Source: Christiangramia flava JLT2011
Lineage (GTDB): Bacteria > Bacteroidota > Bacteroidia > Flavobacteriales > Flavobacteriaceae
Assembly: GCF_001951155.1 (NCBI RefSeq)
Contig: NZ_CP016359.1
Coordinates: forward strand, 2,814,001 to 2,878,000
DNA: 64,000 nt
Direction: 5' to 3'
How positions within the stretch are numbered: the first letter of the stretch is position 1; every line of letters begins with the position of its first letter. The position numbers were made by a program, and so were the translations under genes. Below are positions 1-7,506 of the stretch, in pieces. The notes under the pieces are model-generated. The model saw nothing but the letters and a program-made list of their open reading frames with translations. It was not told where the DNA came from and ran no database searches.

Positions 1-908
1 TCAAAAGTTTCGCAATCCTGAACCAAACCAGCGATGCCTTTCAGGTAGCTGAAACGGTCACGCGAAAGACCGGATTGGTGCAGGAACTGAAGAAGGACGG
101 AACACCCGAAGGAATTGCCCGGATCGAAAATATTGAAGAATTGCTGAATGGTATCCGCGATTTTGTGGAAGGACAGAAAGAACTGGCTGATGCCACCGGC
201 TCACTTTCCGAATTCCTGGAAGATGTTGCGCTGGCTACGGATATGGACAAGGATACTTCAGATGAAGATCGCGTGGCTTTGATGACCATTCACCTTGCGA
301 AGGGGCTGGAGTTTCCGTACGTGTACATCGTTGGGATGGAGGAAGACCTTTTTCCGTCGGCTATGAGTATGAATACCCGAAGCGAACTGGAAGAAGAACG
401 CCGTTTATTTTATGTTGCGCTTACACGGGCCGAAACGCAGGCTTATCTCACCTATACGCAGTCACGATATCGCTGGGGGAAACTCGTAGATGCCGAGCCC
501 AGCCGATTTATAGAGGAGATCGATGATCAGTACCTCGATATGATGGTGCCACAGGATGATTACAAATACAAACCGCTCATTAATACCGATATTTTTGGGG
601 ACGAAGTGGATAAGTCAAAGCTCAGGCAGCAGAAACCAGCCAATGGCACCCCTCCACCTTCCCATAAACCCAGTGATGAGCAATTACGAAAACTGCGAAA
701 ACTGAAACCTGCGGCCAATGAACCGGCAAAAGCCCGAAATACCATTGAATTGTCTCAGGGCGATGAAGTGGAGCACATGCGCTTCGGAAAAGGAAAAGTA
801 CTGAGCCTGGAAGGAGTGGGGCAGGACCGTAAAGCCGAGATCGATTTTCAGCAGGGAGGCATCAAAAAGCTTCTGCTGCGCTTCGCGAAACTGAAGGTAC
901 TGTCGTGA
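1..908 (+). CDS. pcrA: PcrA/UvrD-type superfamily 1A DNA helicase, C-terminal part (5' end lies outside the window)
   Basis: ATP-dependent 3'-5' DNA helicase of repair and replication restart, cytoplasmic. The reading frame is open from base 3, so the gene starts before the window and about 300 C-terminal residues are visible. Helicase motif V (MTIHLAKGLEF, bases about 282-314) and motif VI (LFYVALTRAE, about 405-434) are intact. A low-complexity basic linker rich in K, P and N follows. The last ~50 residues carry RFGKGKVLSLEG and end in RFAKLKVL, matching the C-terminal tudor-like domain that PcrA/UvrD uses to contact RNA polymerase (family knowledge). The helicase call is secure; PcrA rather than another UvrD paralogue is inferred from that tail. 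Confidence 0.93.
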   Translation, partial: KSFAILNQTSDAFQVAETVTRKTGLVQELKKDGTPEGIARIENIEELLNGIRDFVEGQKELADATGSLSEFLEDVALATDMDKDTSDEDRVALMTIHLAKGLEFPYVYIVGMEEDLFPSAMSMNTRSELEEERRLFYVALTRAETQAYLTYTQSRYRWGKLVDAEPSRFIEEIDDQYLDMMVPQDDYKYKPLINTDIFGDEVDKSKLRQQKPANGTPPPSHKPSDEQLRKLRKLKPAANEPAKARNTIELSQGDEVEHMRFGKGKVLSLEGVGQDRKAEIDFQQGGIKKLLLRFAKLKVLS

Positions 909-978
909 TGAACTGTCGTTAAACTTCTGTTATTTAGCCAAAATCCGACTAGGTTTCTTAGTATCTTCAAGAGAAAAA

Positions 979-1188
979 ATGATACGAGAAGGAAGCACAG
1001 TAAAATGGAAATGGGGTAATGGAACTGCCAAAGGAGAGGTTATTTCCACCTACACCAAGAAAGTGACCAAAACCATTGATGGCAGTGAAATTACGCGTGA
1101 AGGTGAAGAGGGTAACAAAGCCCTGTACATCAAACAGGATGACGGGAGCAAAGTGCTAAAACTGGAAAGCGAAGTTGACAAAGCCTGA
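979..1188 (+). CDS. DUF2945 family (hypervirulence-associated TUDOR-like) small protein
   Basis: A 69-residue cytoplasmic protein with no signal peptide or membrane segment. It begins with GSTVKWKWGNGTAKGEV, has a T/K-rich strand and a central ITREGEEGNKALYIKQDDG segment, and ends with KVLKLESEV. This is the layout of DUF2945 proteins, a small SH3/tudor-like beta-barrel family of unknown molecular role that is common in bacteria and fungi. It lies 70 bp after the helicase gene. A sequence resembling a -7 box (TATCTTCA, 961-968) precedes it, so it may have its own weak promoter. Family assignment is by pattern; no function is claimed. Confidence 0.8.
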   Translation: MIREGSTVKWKWGNGTAKGEVISTYTKKVTKTIDGSEITREGEEGNKALYIKQDDGSKVLKLESEVDKA

Positions 1189-1234
1189 TATTTTACTGAA
1201 GCAATTCGAAACTTATAATCTTAAATAACTAGCC

Positions 1235-1855
1235 ATGGCCGAATTACTTCGAATATATAACGAAAACCCTAGTCCGAAACTTATTCAGCAGGTGGTGGAA
1301 ACCTTACGGGATGGCGGCCTGGTGATCTATCCGACCGATACGGTCTATGGTCTGGGCTGCGATATTACCAATGTGAGTGCCCTGGAAAAGATCGCGCAGA
1401 TCAAAAACGTGAAGCTGGAAAAGGCCAATTTTTCCTTTATCTGCGAAGACCTGAGCAATCTTTCAGATTATGTCAAGCAAATCGATACTGCGACTTTCAA
1501 GATTCTGAAACGTTGCCTGCCGGGTCCTTACACTTTTATTTTACCTGGCGGAAACAATCTTCCGAAGATCTTCAAAAAAAAGAAAACGGTGGGGATCAGG
1601 GTGCCTGATAATAATATTTGTAAAGCCATAGTGGCAGGGCTGGGCAACCCGATCGTTTCTACATCGATAAGAGATGAAGACGAGGTACTTGAATATACCA
1701 CTGATCCTGAACTGATCAAGGAAAAATGGGATAAGCTCGTGGATATTGTGGTAGATGGTGGCTATGGCGATAATATTCCTTCCACAGTCATTGACCTTTC
1801 TACGCCGGAACCTGAAGTGATTAGGGAAGGTAAGGGTAGTATCGAAATCATGTAA
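1235..1855 (+). CDS. yciO: YciO-type YrdC/Sua5 superfamily protein
   Basis: A 206-residue single-domain YrdC-fold protein. The YPTDTVYGLG strand-loop (residues 33-41) is the hallmark of L-threonylcarbamoyladenylate synthases. However, the KxR...SxN signature of active TsaC/Sua5 is not kept: where TsaC has STSAN, this protein has STSIRDED (residues 142-149). A C-terminal DIVVDGGYGDNIPSTVIDL segment resembles E. coli YciO. YciO proteins bind RNA and nucleotides but do not replace TsaC in tRNA t6A synthesis (established knowledge). A bona fide TsaC-type paralogue lies at 36221-36790 in the same window, which supports a separate role here. The ATG at 1235 opens directly into the family N-terminus. 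Confidence 0.85.
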   Translation: MAELLRIYNENPSPKLIQQVVETLRDGGLVIYPTDTVYGLGCDITNVSALEKIAQIKNVKLEKANFSFICEDLSNLSDYVKQIDTATFKILKRCLPGPYTFILPGGNNLPKIFKKKKTVGIRVPDNNICKAIVAGLGNPIVSTSIRDEDEVLEYTTDPELIKEKWDKLVDIVVDGGYGDNIPSTVIDLSTPEPEVIREGKGSIEIM

Positions 1856-1952
1856 TTTGTGAAGCTTTAAGAAAGTAAGTTAATTGCCTGCTAAATGCCT
1901 TAAATTCTTTTTCTAAGACCCTTTTTCTTACGTACTTATAGAAAAAAGAGTT

Positions 1953-2789
1953 ATGAGCTTTATTGAAACAACCAGTACGGAAAAAGGAAAAAACCTCCAG
2001 TTATATTACGAAGATTATGGCGAGGGTCAACCGGTGATTCTCATCCATGGGTGGCCATTAAGCGGCCAAATGTGGGAATATCAGGTAGAAGAAATTGTGA
2101 ATGCGGGTTACAGGTGTATCACGTATGACCGCAGAGGCTTCGGAAAGAGCGATCGCTCCTGGAGCGGCTACGACTATGATACCCTGGCGAAAGACCTGAA
2201 TGATTTGATCACCAAACTCGGACTTACAGACGCCATCATCGTTGGATTTTCCATGGGCGGTGGAGAAGTAGCACGTTATATTGGAAATTATGGGACTTCT
2301 AAACTGGCAAAAGCTGCGCTGGTTTCTGCCGTTCCGCCTTTTATGCTGAAAACGGATGACAATCCCGAAGGTCTCGAAAGAGATGTTTTCGAAGGATTCA
2401 AAAAAGAAATCAGGAAAGATCGCCCAGGCTTCCTTGCCGGATTCGGAAAGAAATTTCTAAATTTTGAAGATCATACCGATACCATTAGTGAAGATCTTGC
2501 TCATTTTTACTGGAGCATTGCCTGCAGTGCATCCCCGAAAGCTACGATTGATTGTGTGGATAGTTTCGGGCTAACTGATTTCCGCGAAGACCTTAAAAAG
2601 ATCGATATTCCAACTTTAGTGGTTCATGGGGATGCTGATCAAATCGTTCCGTTGGAACTGTCTGGAAAGAAAAGCAATGAAATACTGAGCCAGAGCACTT
2701 ACGAGGTGATTCCAGATGCGCCGCATGGACTGGTGCTCACGCATACTAGAAAATTCAATGACCTTCTGCTGAAATTCCTCAAAAACTAG
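1953..2789 (+). CDS. Alpha/beta hydrolase, non-heme haloperoxidase/arylesterase-like
   Basis: A 278-residue alpha/beta hydrolase. Visible landmarks are the oxyanion-hole loop HGWPLSG (32-38), the nucleophile elbow GFSMGG with Ser100, the acid loop HGDADQIVP (Asp227 or Asp229), and the catalytic His258 in APHGL. Spacing and the GWPLSG and YDRRGFGKS segments match the cofactor-free chloroperoxidase/perhydrolase-esterase subgroup. There is no signal peptide, so it is cytoplasmic. The substrate cannot be told from sequence. It stands alone, between the YciO-type gene and a convergent lipoprotein gene, and is followed by a terminator hairpin at 2804-2833. Confidence 0.9.
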   Translation: MSFIETTSTEKGKNLQLYYEDYGEGQPVILIHGWPLSGQMWEYQVEEIVNAGYRCITYDRRGFGKSDRSWSGYDYDTLAKDLNDLITKLGLTDAIIVGFSMGGGEVARYIGNYGTSKLAKAALVSAVPPFMLKTDDNPEGLERDVFEGFKKEIRKDRPGFLAGFGKKFLNFEDHTDTISEDLAHFYWSIACSASPKATIDCVDSFGLTDFREDLKKIDIPTLVVHGDADQIVPLELSGKKSNEILSQSTYEVIPDAPHGLVLTHTRKFNDLLLKFLKN

Positions 2790-2803
2790 ATAAAATAGCA
2801 CGA

Positions 2804-2833
2804 TTAAAGCTCCTGAAAAAAGGGGCTTTTTTT
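2804..2833 (+). terminator. Rho-independent terminator after the alpha/beta hydrolase gene
   Basis: A 9-bp stem AAAGCTCCT / AGGGGCTTT (one G-U pair) with a 6-nt loop is followed by a run of T. It overlaps the end of the convergent gene at 2832. Confidence 0.75.
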
Positions 2834-3911
2834 AATAATAGAAATCTTCAAAAATTATATTCAAAGCTTCTATAGATATAATTTCTCCTTTGCGTTGCGC
2901 ACTGCTGGCTAGTTGATACCCGAGTTTAGCCGCTACCCTGCGTTCTTCCGGAGTTCCGTGATGGGTGGGACTCTGAACAAAGCAATCACCACTATTATAA
3001 CTGATCTCGAAAAAACTTTCGATTTTTTTCCAGTTATAAGCCCCCCCTCGTTTGTGCGTGAGGAAGTAGGCCGAAGCAAAATCAGCCTGTAATTCGCGAT
3101 ATTTTGAAAATTCGGAGGCACTGCTGAAATCGGTTATATTTTTCCAGTTTTGTTCATATTGCACCTGGTGCCACCACTCGTGGGATAGCAGGGCATTATA
3201 GGCCAGCTTCCCATCAAGCCCCATGGAAATAAAGGTTTCCACAACACCATCGCCCAATACGATGAGACCATTGTTCCTGGAAAAAGCAGCCATCGCAAAA
3301 TAAGGACTTTCCGGTAAAACCTCAGATCTTGAACTAAGATTCAGCAAAAGGTCGGCACGGCGATAGGACTCTTCCCGGTTCGGCACATCTTTATCAAAAC
3401 TTTCGATCATATCTGCCAGTGTTTCCCGATCGCTCAGGTCCTGAACGTGCTGAGCATTGATCACGATCTGGCGATTGGCGGGCCAGAACCGGTCGAGCTT
3501 CCGGGAAGTCTTTTGGACTTCGCTGGTAAATTGCCCATTTTTTCCAAAATATACTTCCCCGCGATAGTGGGTAATGTATTGCCTGTTCAACGATGAAAAA
3601 CGGTCTACGATATTGAAATCGAACTGATTATCGTCATCATAAAAAACGGCATCGTCTAAAAACGACTTTAAATAAGATTCGATTACCAGCCCGAAAGCGG
3701 TGCTTTCACAAGGAGAATCGAGTATATTTTCGTCGAAATACTGCGGCAAACACTGGCTTTCTTCTTCTAAGGCCAGCGCCAGTTTAAGGTTTGCCTGTTG
3801 GAATGGTTCGTGGCCCGAAATGGTATCAGGATCAGATTTGGAGCAGGAAGCTACCATAAAGACCACCATGAATGCGAGCCACCTGCATCCAGATAGTAGT
3901 TGCCCTTTCAT
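2832..3911 (-). CDS. Lipoprotein with an HExxH zinc-metallopeptidase-like core
   Basis: A 359-residue putative outer-envelope lipoprotein. A hydrophobic signal ends in the lipobox VASC, with the lipidated Cys at 23. The core contains HEWWH (residues 244-248) within a helix LLSHEWWHQVQYEQ. About 25 residues later comes RELQADFASAYF (272-283), which resembles the RxELQAD third-ligand helix of neutral zinc metallopeptidases of the YpfJ type (family knowledge). That makes a catalytic zinc site plausible, with His244, His248 and Glu273 as ligands. Overall length and the N-terminal half (25-200) match no family I can name. It could instead be an inactive zinc-binding protein. It is monocistronic and convergent with the hydrolase. 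Confidence 0.75.
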   Translation of the reverse strand: MKGQLLSGCRWLAFMVVFMVASCSKSDPDTISGHEPFQQANLKLALALEEESQCLPQYFDENILDSPCESTAFGLVIESYLKSFLDDAVFYDDDNQFDFNIVDRFSSLNRQYITHYRGEVYFGKNGQFTSEVQKTSRKLDRFWPANRQIVINAQHVQDLSDRETLADMIESFDKDVPNREESYRRADLLLNLSSRSEVLPESPYFAMAAFSRNNGLIVLGDGVVETFISMGLDGKLAYNALLSHEWWHQVQYEQNWKNITDFSSASEFSKYRELQADFASAYFLTHKRGGAYNWKKIESFFEISYNSGDCFVQSPTHHGTPEERRVAAKLGYQLASSAQRKGEIISIEALNIIFEDFYY

Positions 3912-3983
3912 AAAATAAGTTTTGAAATTTCCCTGCTTCTAATTTAGTATAATTATCTGAAAATCAGATTTTTGAGTCGTTAA

Positions 3984-4014
3984 AATAAAAAAGCCCTGCA
4001 TTTGCAGGGCTTTT
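3984..4014 (-). terminator. Rho-independent terminator of the OmpA-family lipoprotein gene
   Basis: Read on the minus strand, AAGCCCTGC / GCAGGGCTT forms a perfect 9-bp stem with a 4-nt loop, followed by TTTTTTATTTTA, 24 bp after the stop codon. Confidence 0.85.
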
Positions 4015-4037
4015 CAGCGATTAGATCGCGTATGTTA

Positions 4038-4892
4038 TTAGTTTTGAGAACCGCTTGCGCTGGTCGCTTTTTCCATACCTTCTTCGATCATGCTGTAGAA
4101 CTGATCTAGTTTTGGAAGTACTACGATACGAGTTCTTCTATTTTTAGCACGACCTTCAGCAGTGTCGTTTGAAGCCACAGGAACATAGTAACTTCTACCG
4201 GCAGCTGTCATACGAGCAGGCTCCACACCAAACTCATCCTGAAGTACACGAACTACAGAAGTTGCTCTTTTCACACTAAGATCCCAGTTATCTTCGAACA
4301 TGGAGGTACTGATTGGTTTATTGTCAGTATGTCCTTCAACCATGAATTCGATATTTGGCTTGTTCTTCACAACGGTAGCAACTTTTCCAAGAACTTCCTT
4401 CGCTCTTTCAGTAATGTTGTAACGACCGCTATCGAAAAGAAGTTTATCAGAAATAGAAACGTACACCACACCTTTTTCAACATTGATCTCGATGTCTTCG
4501 TCGTTCATATTTCCTAAAGCTCCCTTCAGGCTGGTTACCAAAGCAAGAGTTACAGAGTCCTTTTTGTTCATAGCGTCCTGCATAGAGCGGATCGCAAGAT
4601 CTTTTTCTTTGATAGACTCAAGAGAACGTTCCATGTTCTCTGCTTCTTTCTTAGATAGAGTAGCCAGGTTACCTACGTTATTTAGAAGAGCGGCGTTTGT
4701 GTTGTTCAAAGTGGAAATTTGCTCGTTCAAACGCTCTTTTTCGTCAAGACAGTGGTTTAATTTCACAGTCGCAGTATTTAACTGGTCCTGAGTTTCTCTC
4801 TGCTTGGCTTCCAGTTCGTTATATTTTTTCTGCGAAACACAAGAAGAAAGCAGGATGGCAAATGTTGCCGACAAAAGCATGATTTTTTTCAT
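4038..4892 (-). CDS. OmpA-family peptidoglycan-binding lipoprotein with coiled coil
   Basis: A 284-residue lipoprotein tying the outer membrane to the cell wall. The signal peptide ends in the lipobox LSSC (Cys18). Residues about 22-120 are heptad-like and rich in E, K, Q and N (VSQKKYNELEAKQRETQ onward), predicted coiled coil. The C-terminal half is a classic OmpA domain: LLFDSGRYNITERA, VEGHTDNKPI, DLSVKRA and the end AKNRRTRIVVLP. The family binds diaminopimelate in peptidoglycan. The acidic and hydrophobic tail after the domain (FYSMIEEGMEKATSASG) is typical of flavobacterial homologues. A TATTTTTG -7 box lies 36 bp upstream, and a strong terminator follows. Confidence 0.92.
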   Translation of the reverse strand: MKKIMLLSATFAILLSSCVSQKKYNELEAKQRETQDQLNTATVKLNHCLDEKERLNEQISTLNNTNAALLNNVGNLATLSKKEAENMERSLESIKEKDLAIRSMQDAMNKKDSVTLALVTSLKGALGNMNDEDIEINVEKGVVYVSISDKLLFDSGRYNITERAKEVLGKVATVVKNKPNIEFMVEGHTDNKPISTSMFEDNWDLSVKRATSVVRVLQDEFGVEPARMTAAGRSYYVPVASNDTAEGRAKNRRTRIVVLPKLDQFYSMIEEGMEKATSASGSQN

Positions 4893-4927
4893 AACTCGTT
4901 TCTTAAATTTTTAAATGTTAGAATGAC

Positions 4928-4935
4928 CAAAAATA
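4928..4935 (-). promoter_or_regulatory. Bacteroidota -7 promoter box for the OmpA-family gene
   Basis: On the minus strand this reads TATTTTTG, matching TAnnTTTG, 36 bp before the start codon in an AT-rich leader. No convincing TTG -33 element lies at 17-23 bp. Confidence 0.5.
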
Positions 4936-4979
4936 TCAAAAAAATATAAAGCCATAAAGGGATTTTAACAATTCCTTAC

Positions 4980-5984
4980 CTAAACTATTTTTTTGAGCTG
5001 GTCATATTTATTTTTCCTTTTAACATAATGAGCATATACAACGGAGGCTACGTGGTAATATTTTGTATTGCTGAAGTGATTGCTGCGCTTTTTCCAGGTA
5101 CGACCGAAATTTGCATAAAACGCAGCGTGGGCTCTTAAAACGGCAAGAAAATGCTGGAACTTTCCTTCGAACAGGAATTTGAACGCCGCAACCCCGTCTA
5201 AAACCATTCTTATAAAGATCACCGGGAACAAATTCTTCTTCGGAAGGTTCTTCAGCAGGAGATACAGGTTGTTCCGAAAATTCAGGTAAGTTTTGTGCGG
5301 GTTCATTTCTGCCAGGGTAGCACCGCCAACATGATAAACCCGGGAATTTCCGCAGTATGCAACTTGATAACCGAAATTCCTGAGACGCCAGCAAAGATCA
5401 ATTTCTTCCTGGTGGGCAAAAAAATCTTCATCCAATCCTCCAGTTTCCCAGTAAGCCGAATTTCTCACGGCCAGGCAGGCACCACTTGCCCAAAAAATTT
5501 CCACATCCTCATCATATTGCCCGTGATCCTTTTCCAGTTCCTGAAAGATCCTGCCACGACAAAAGGGATAGCCCAGCTGATCGATGAATCCACCCGCGGC
5601 ACCCGCGTATTCAAATTTTGAGCGATCCTTGTAATCCAAAATTTTCGGCTGGATGGCTGCTATTTGTTCATTTGCCTGGAATTTGGCCATTATCGGCTGC
5701 AACCAGTTCTCGGTAACTTCCACGTCGCTGTTCAGCAACACCCAAAAATCTTCAGAAAGTCCTGCCAGGGCGCGATTGTAACCACCGGCATACCCAAAAT
5801 TATCATCCAGTTCGATCAGCTTCACTTCCGGGTGTTGCTGCTGAAGAAAGGCTATAGAACCATCAGTTGATGCATTATCAGCCACGTAGATCGTCGCTTC
5901 TTCAGAAAATCGTACGACAGAAGGAAGGAATTTTTTCAGCAGTTCCTTTCCGTTCCAGTTTAAAATCACCACAGCGATGTTCAT
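4980..5984 (-). CDS. Glycosyltransferase family 2 (WbbL/rhamnosyltransferase-like)
   Basis: A 334-residue GT-A fold glycosyltransferase acting at the inner face of the membrane on envelope glycans. The N-terminus VVILNWNG and the nucleotide loop VADNASTDGS (34-43) are canonical. The metal-binding DxD is NSDVEV (about 85-90). The acceptor region has WASGACLAVR, then DEDFFAHQEEIDLCWR, the ED-type catalytic-base motif. The C-terminal ~90 residues are basic and aromatic and probably lie on the membrane. Its start overlaps the stop of the upstream HsdR-N gene by 4 bp (ATGA), so the two are co-transcribed. The sugar and acceptor are unknown. Confidence 0.9.
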   Translation of the reverse strand: MNIAVVILNWNGKELLKKFLPSVVRFSEEATIYVADNASTDGSIAFLQQQHPEVKLIELDDNFGYAGGYNRALAGLSEDFWVLLNSDVEVTENWLQPIMAKFQANEQIAAIQPKILDYKDRSKFEYAGAAGGFIDQLGYPFCRGRIFQELEKDHGQYDEDVEIFWASGACLAVRNSAYWETGGLDEDFFAHQEEIDLCWRLRNFGYQVAYCGNSRVYHVGGATLAEMNPHKTYLNFRNNLYLLLKNLPKKNLFPVIFIRMVLDGVAAFKFLFEGKFQHFLAVLRAHAAFYANFGRTWKKRSNHFSNTKYYHVASVVYAHYVKRKNKYDQLKKIV

Positions 5985-6430
5985 GAGCGGACGTATTCAG
6001 GAATTTCAGGTAGAAAATGGTAGGTTTCAGCATCATAGTCCAGCTGGCAGTAGTAATGATTAAGGCCGTTGGTGACCATCAGGTAATCTGCCTGCAGGCT
6101 TAAATTATACCGGGCGATCTGGTCAAAAGTATCCTGGGTGATCTTAACCGAAGGCGCTTTGCATTCCACGATCAGTTGGATACCTCCTTCCGGTTGGAAC
6201 ACCACAATGTCGTAGCGCTTGGTGAGACCGGCAATTTGTAGCTGTTTTTCTACATTGATATGGGAGGCGGGATAATTCTTTTCCAGCTTCAGAAACTGTA
6301 CGCAGTGCTGGCGCACCCATTCTTCCGGGGTCAGGATGACGAATTTTTTCCGCTGATCGTCAAAAACAGCTATTTTATTTTCGCTATTTTTGAACCTGAA
6401 GGAATAAGGTGGGAAATTCAGCTTTTGCAT
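5981..6430 (-). CDS. Orphan type I restriction R-protein N-terminal (HsdR-N, PD-(D/E)xK fold) domain protein
   Basis: A 149-residue protein made only of the HSDR_N nuclease-fold domain. The catalytic-type pattern is present: an acidic residue in KRYDIVVF (Asp about 74) followed by LIVECKAP (E-C-K about 88-90), the D...ExK signature of PD-(D/E)xK enzymes. No helicase, methylase or specificity gene is nearby, so it is not part of a type I system here. Single-domain homologues are common in Bacteroidota; their function is unproven. It is followed by a GT2 gene with a 4-bp overlap and is divergent from holA. A -7-like box lies only 5 bp before its start codon. Confidence 0.82.
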   Translation of the reverse strand: MQKLNFPPYSFRFKNSENKIAVFDDQRKKFVILTPEEWVRQHCVQFLKLEKNYPASHINVEKQLQIAGLTKRYDIVVFQPEGGIQLIVECKAPSVKITQDTFDQIARYNLSLQADYLMVTNGLNHYYCQLDYDAETYHFLPEIPEYVRS

Positions 6431-6434
6431 GGCT

Positions 6435-6442
6435 CAAAAGTA
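6435..6442 (-). promoter_or_regulatory. -7 promoter box close to the start of the HsdR-N-domain gene
   Basis: On the minus strand this reads TACTTTTG, matching TAnnTTTG. It ends 5 bp before the ATG at 6430, so transcription would begin at or next to the start codon (leaderless). The -33 region is weak. Confidence 0.4.
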
Positions 6443-6461
6443 ATAAAGAAATTTGCCATTC

Positions 6462-6475
6462 TGAACTTCGGTTCA
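6462..6475 (+). other. UUCG-tetraloop hairpin in the holA leader
   Basis: TGAAC-TTCG-GTTCA is a perfect 5-bp stem closed by C(UUCG)G, an exceptionally stable tetraloop, 26 bp before the GTG start of holA. It is not followed by a T run, so it is not a terminator. Confidence 0.5.
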
Positions 6476-6501
6476 ATTCTAATTAAACTGAAAACTTTTC
6501 T

Positions 6502-7506
6502 GTGGACGAGGCCAAACAAATCGTAACCGATATCCAAAAAGGCGTAATCAAGCCTATTTATTTTCTAACCGGCGAGGAGCCTTATTATATCGATAAGATT
6601 TCTGATTACATCGAGGATTCCCTGCTTTCCGAAGAGGAAAAAGGCTTTAACCAGATGGTGATGTACGGCCGGGACACCAGTGTGGACGAAATTGTGAGCA
6701 ACGCCAAACGCTTCCCGATGATGGCCGAACGACAGGTAGTGATCGTGAAAGAAGCACAGGACCTGAGCAGAACCATTGAGAAGCTGGTTGATTATGCCGA
6801 AAATCCGCAGCCAACGACCGTTCTGGTAATTTGCTACAAGTACCGAAAACTGGATAAACGCAAAAAGCTGAATAAGATCATCCAGAAGAACGGGGTGGTT
6901 TTTGAAGGCAAAAAATTGTACGAAAACCAGGTGGGAGACTGGATCATCAGGACCATGAAATCGCGTAGTTACCCGGTTTCTCCCAAAGCCTCCCAGATGC
7001 TGGTGGAATTTTTGGGGAACGACCTTGGAAAGATCGATAATGAGCTGAAAAAACTACAATTGATCTGCCCTAAGGGAACCAGTGTTACTCCGGAACTCAT
7101 CGAAGAAAATATCGGTATCAGCAAGGATTTCAATAATTTCGAACTTCGGAATGCGATTGGCGAAAAAGATTCGGTCAAGGCACATCGCATTGCCAATTAT
7201 TTTGCCCAGAACCCCAAGGATAACCCGCTCATCGTTACGGTGTCGCTGCTGTTCAGTTATTTTTCGCAAATATTGCAGTTTCACGGTCTTCCTGATAAAT
7301 CAAAAGCTAGCGTCGCCAAGCAACTGAAGATCAGTCCATTTTTTGTGAATGATTATGTGGTGGCAGCCAGGAACTATCCTATGAAAAAAGTGAGTCGGAA
7401 TATCTCCTTGATCCAGGAAACCGATGTGAAAAGCAAAGGTGTGGGGGCCGGCAATGTGCCTCCGGGGGATCTGCTGAAAGAACTTCTTGTAAAAATCATG
7501 AATTAA
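6502..7506 (+). CDS. holA: DNA polymerase III subunit delta
   Basis: A 334-residue clamp-loader delta subunit, which opens the beta sliding clamp. The N-terminus has IYFLTGEEPYYIDKI (about 19-33), the family's pseudo-P-loop region. RFPMMAERQVVIVKEAQDL (about 68-86) follows the delta consensus. The middle has LGNDLGKIDNELKKL (about 175-189), and the C-terminal collar has LLFSYFSQILQFH. Length matches the family. The start codon is GTG; no in-frame ATG lies nearby and the N-terminus begins where homologues do. It is followed with no gap by menA: the holA stop occupies 7504-7506 and menA starts at 7507. Confidence 0.95.
   Translation: MDEAKQIVTDIQKGVIKPIYFLTGEEPYYIDKISDYIEDSLLSEEEKGFNQMVMYGRDTSVDEIVSNAKRFPMMAERQVVIVKEAQDLSRTIEKLVDYAENPQPTTVLVICYKYRKLDKRKKLNKIIQKNGVVFEGKKLYENQVGDWIIRTMKSRSYPVSPKASQMLVEFLGNDLGKIDNELKKLQLICPKGTSVTPELIEENIGISKDFNNFELRNAIGEKDSVKAHRIANYFAQNPKDNPLIVTVSLLFSYFSQILQFHGLPDKSKASVAKQLKISPFFVNDYVVAARNYPMKKVSRNISLIQETDVKSKGVGAGNVPPGDLLKELLVKIMN

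Noticed and set aside
5981..6430. Possible type I restriction system from the HsdR-N domain
   Set aside because: No HsdM, HsdS or helicase motor nearby; the domain stands alone and neighbours are housekeeping.
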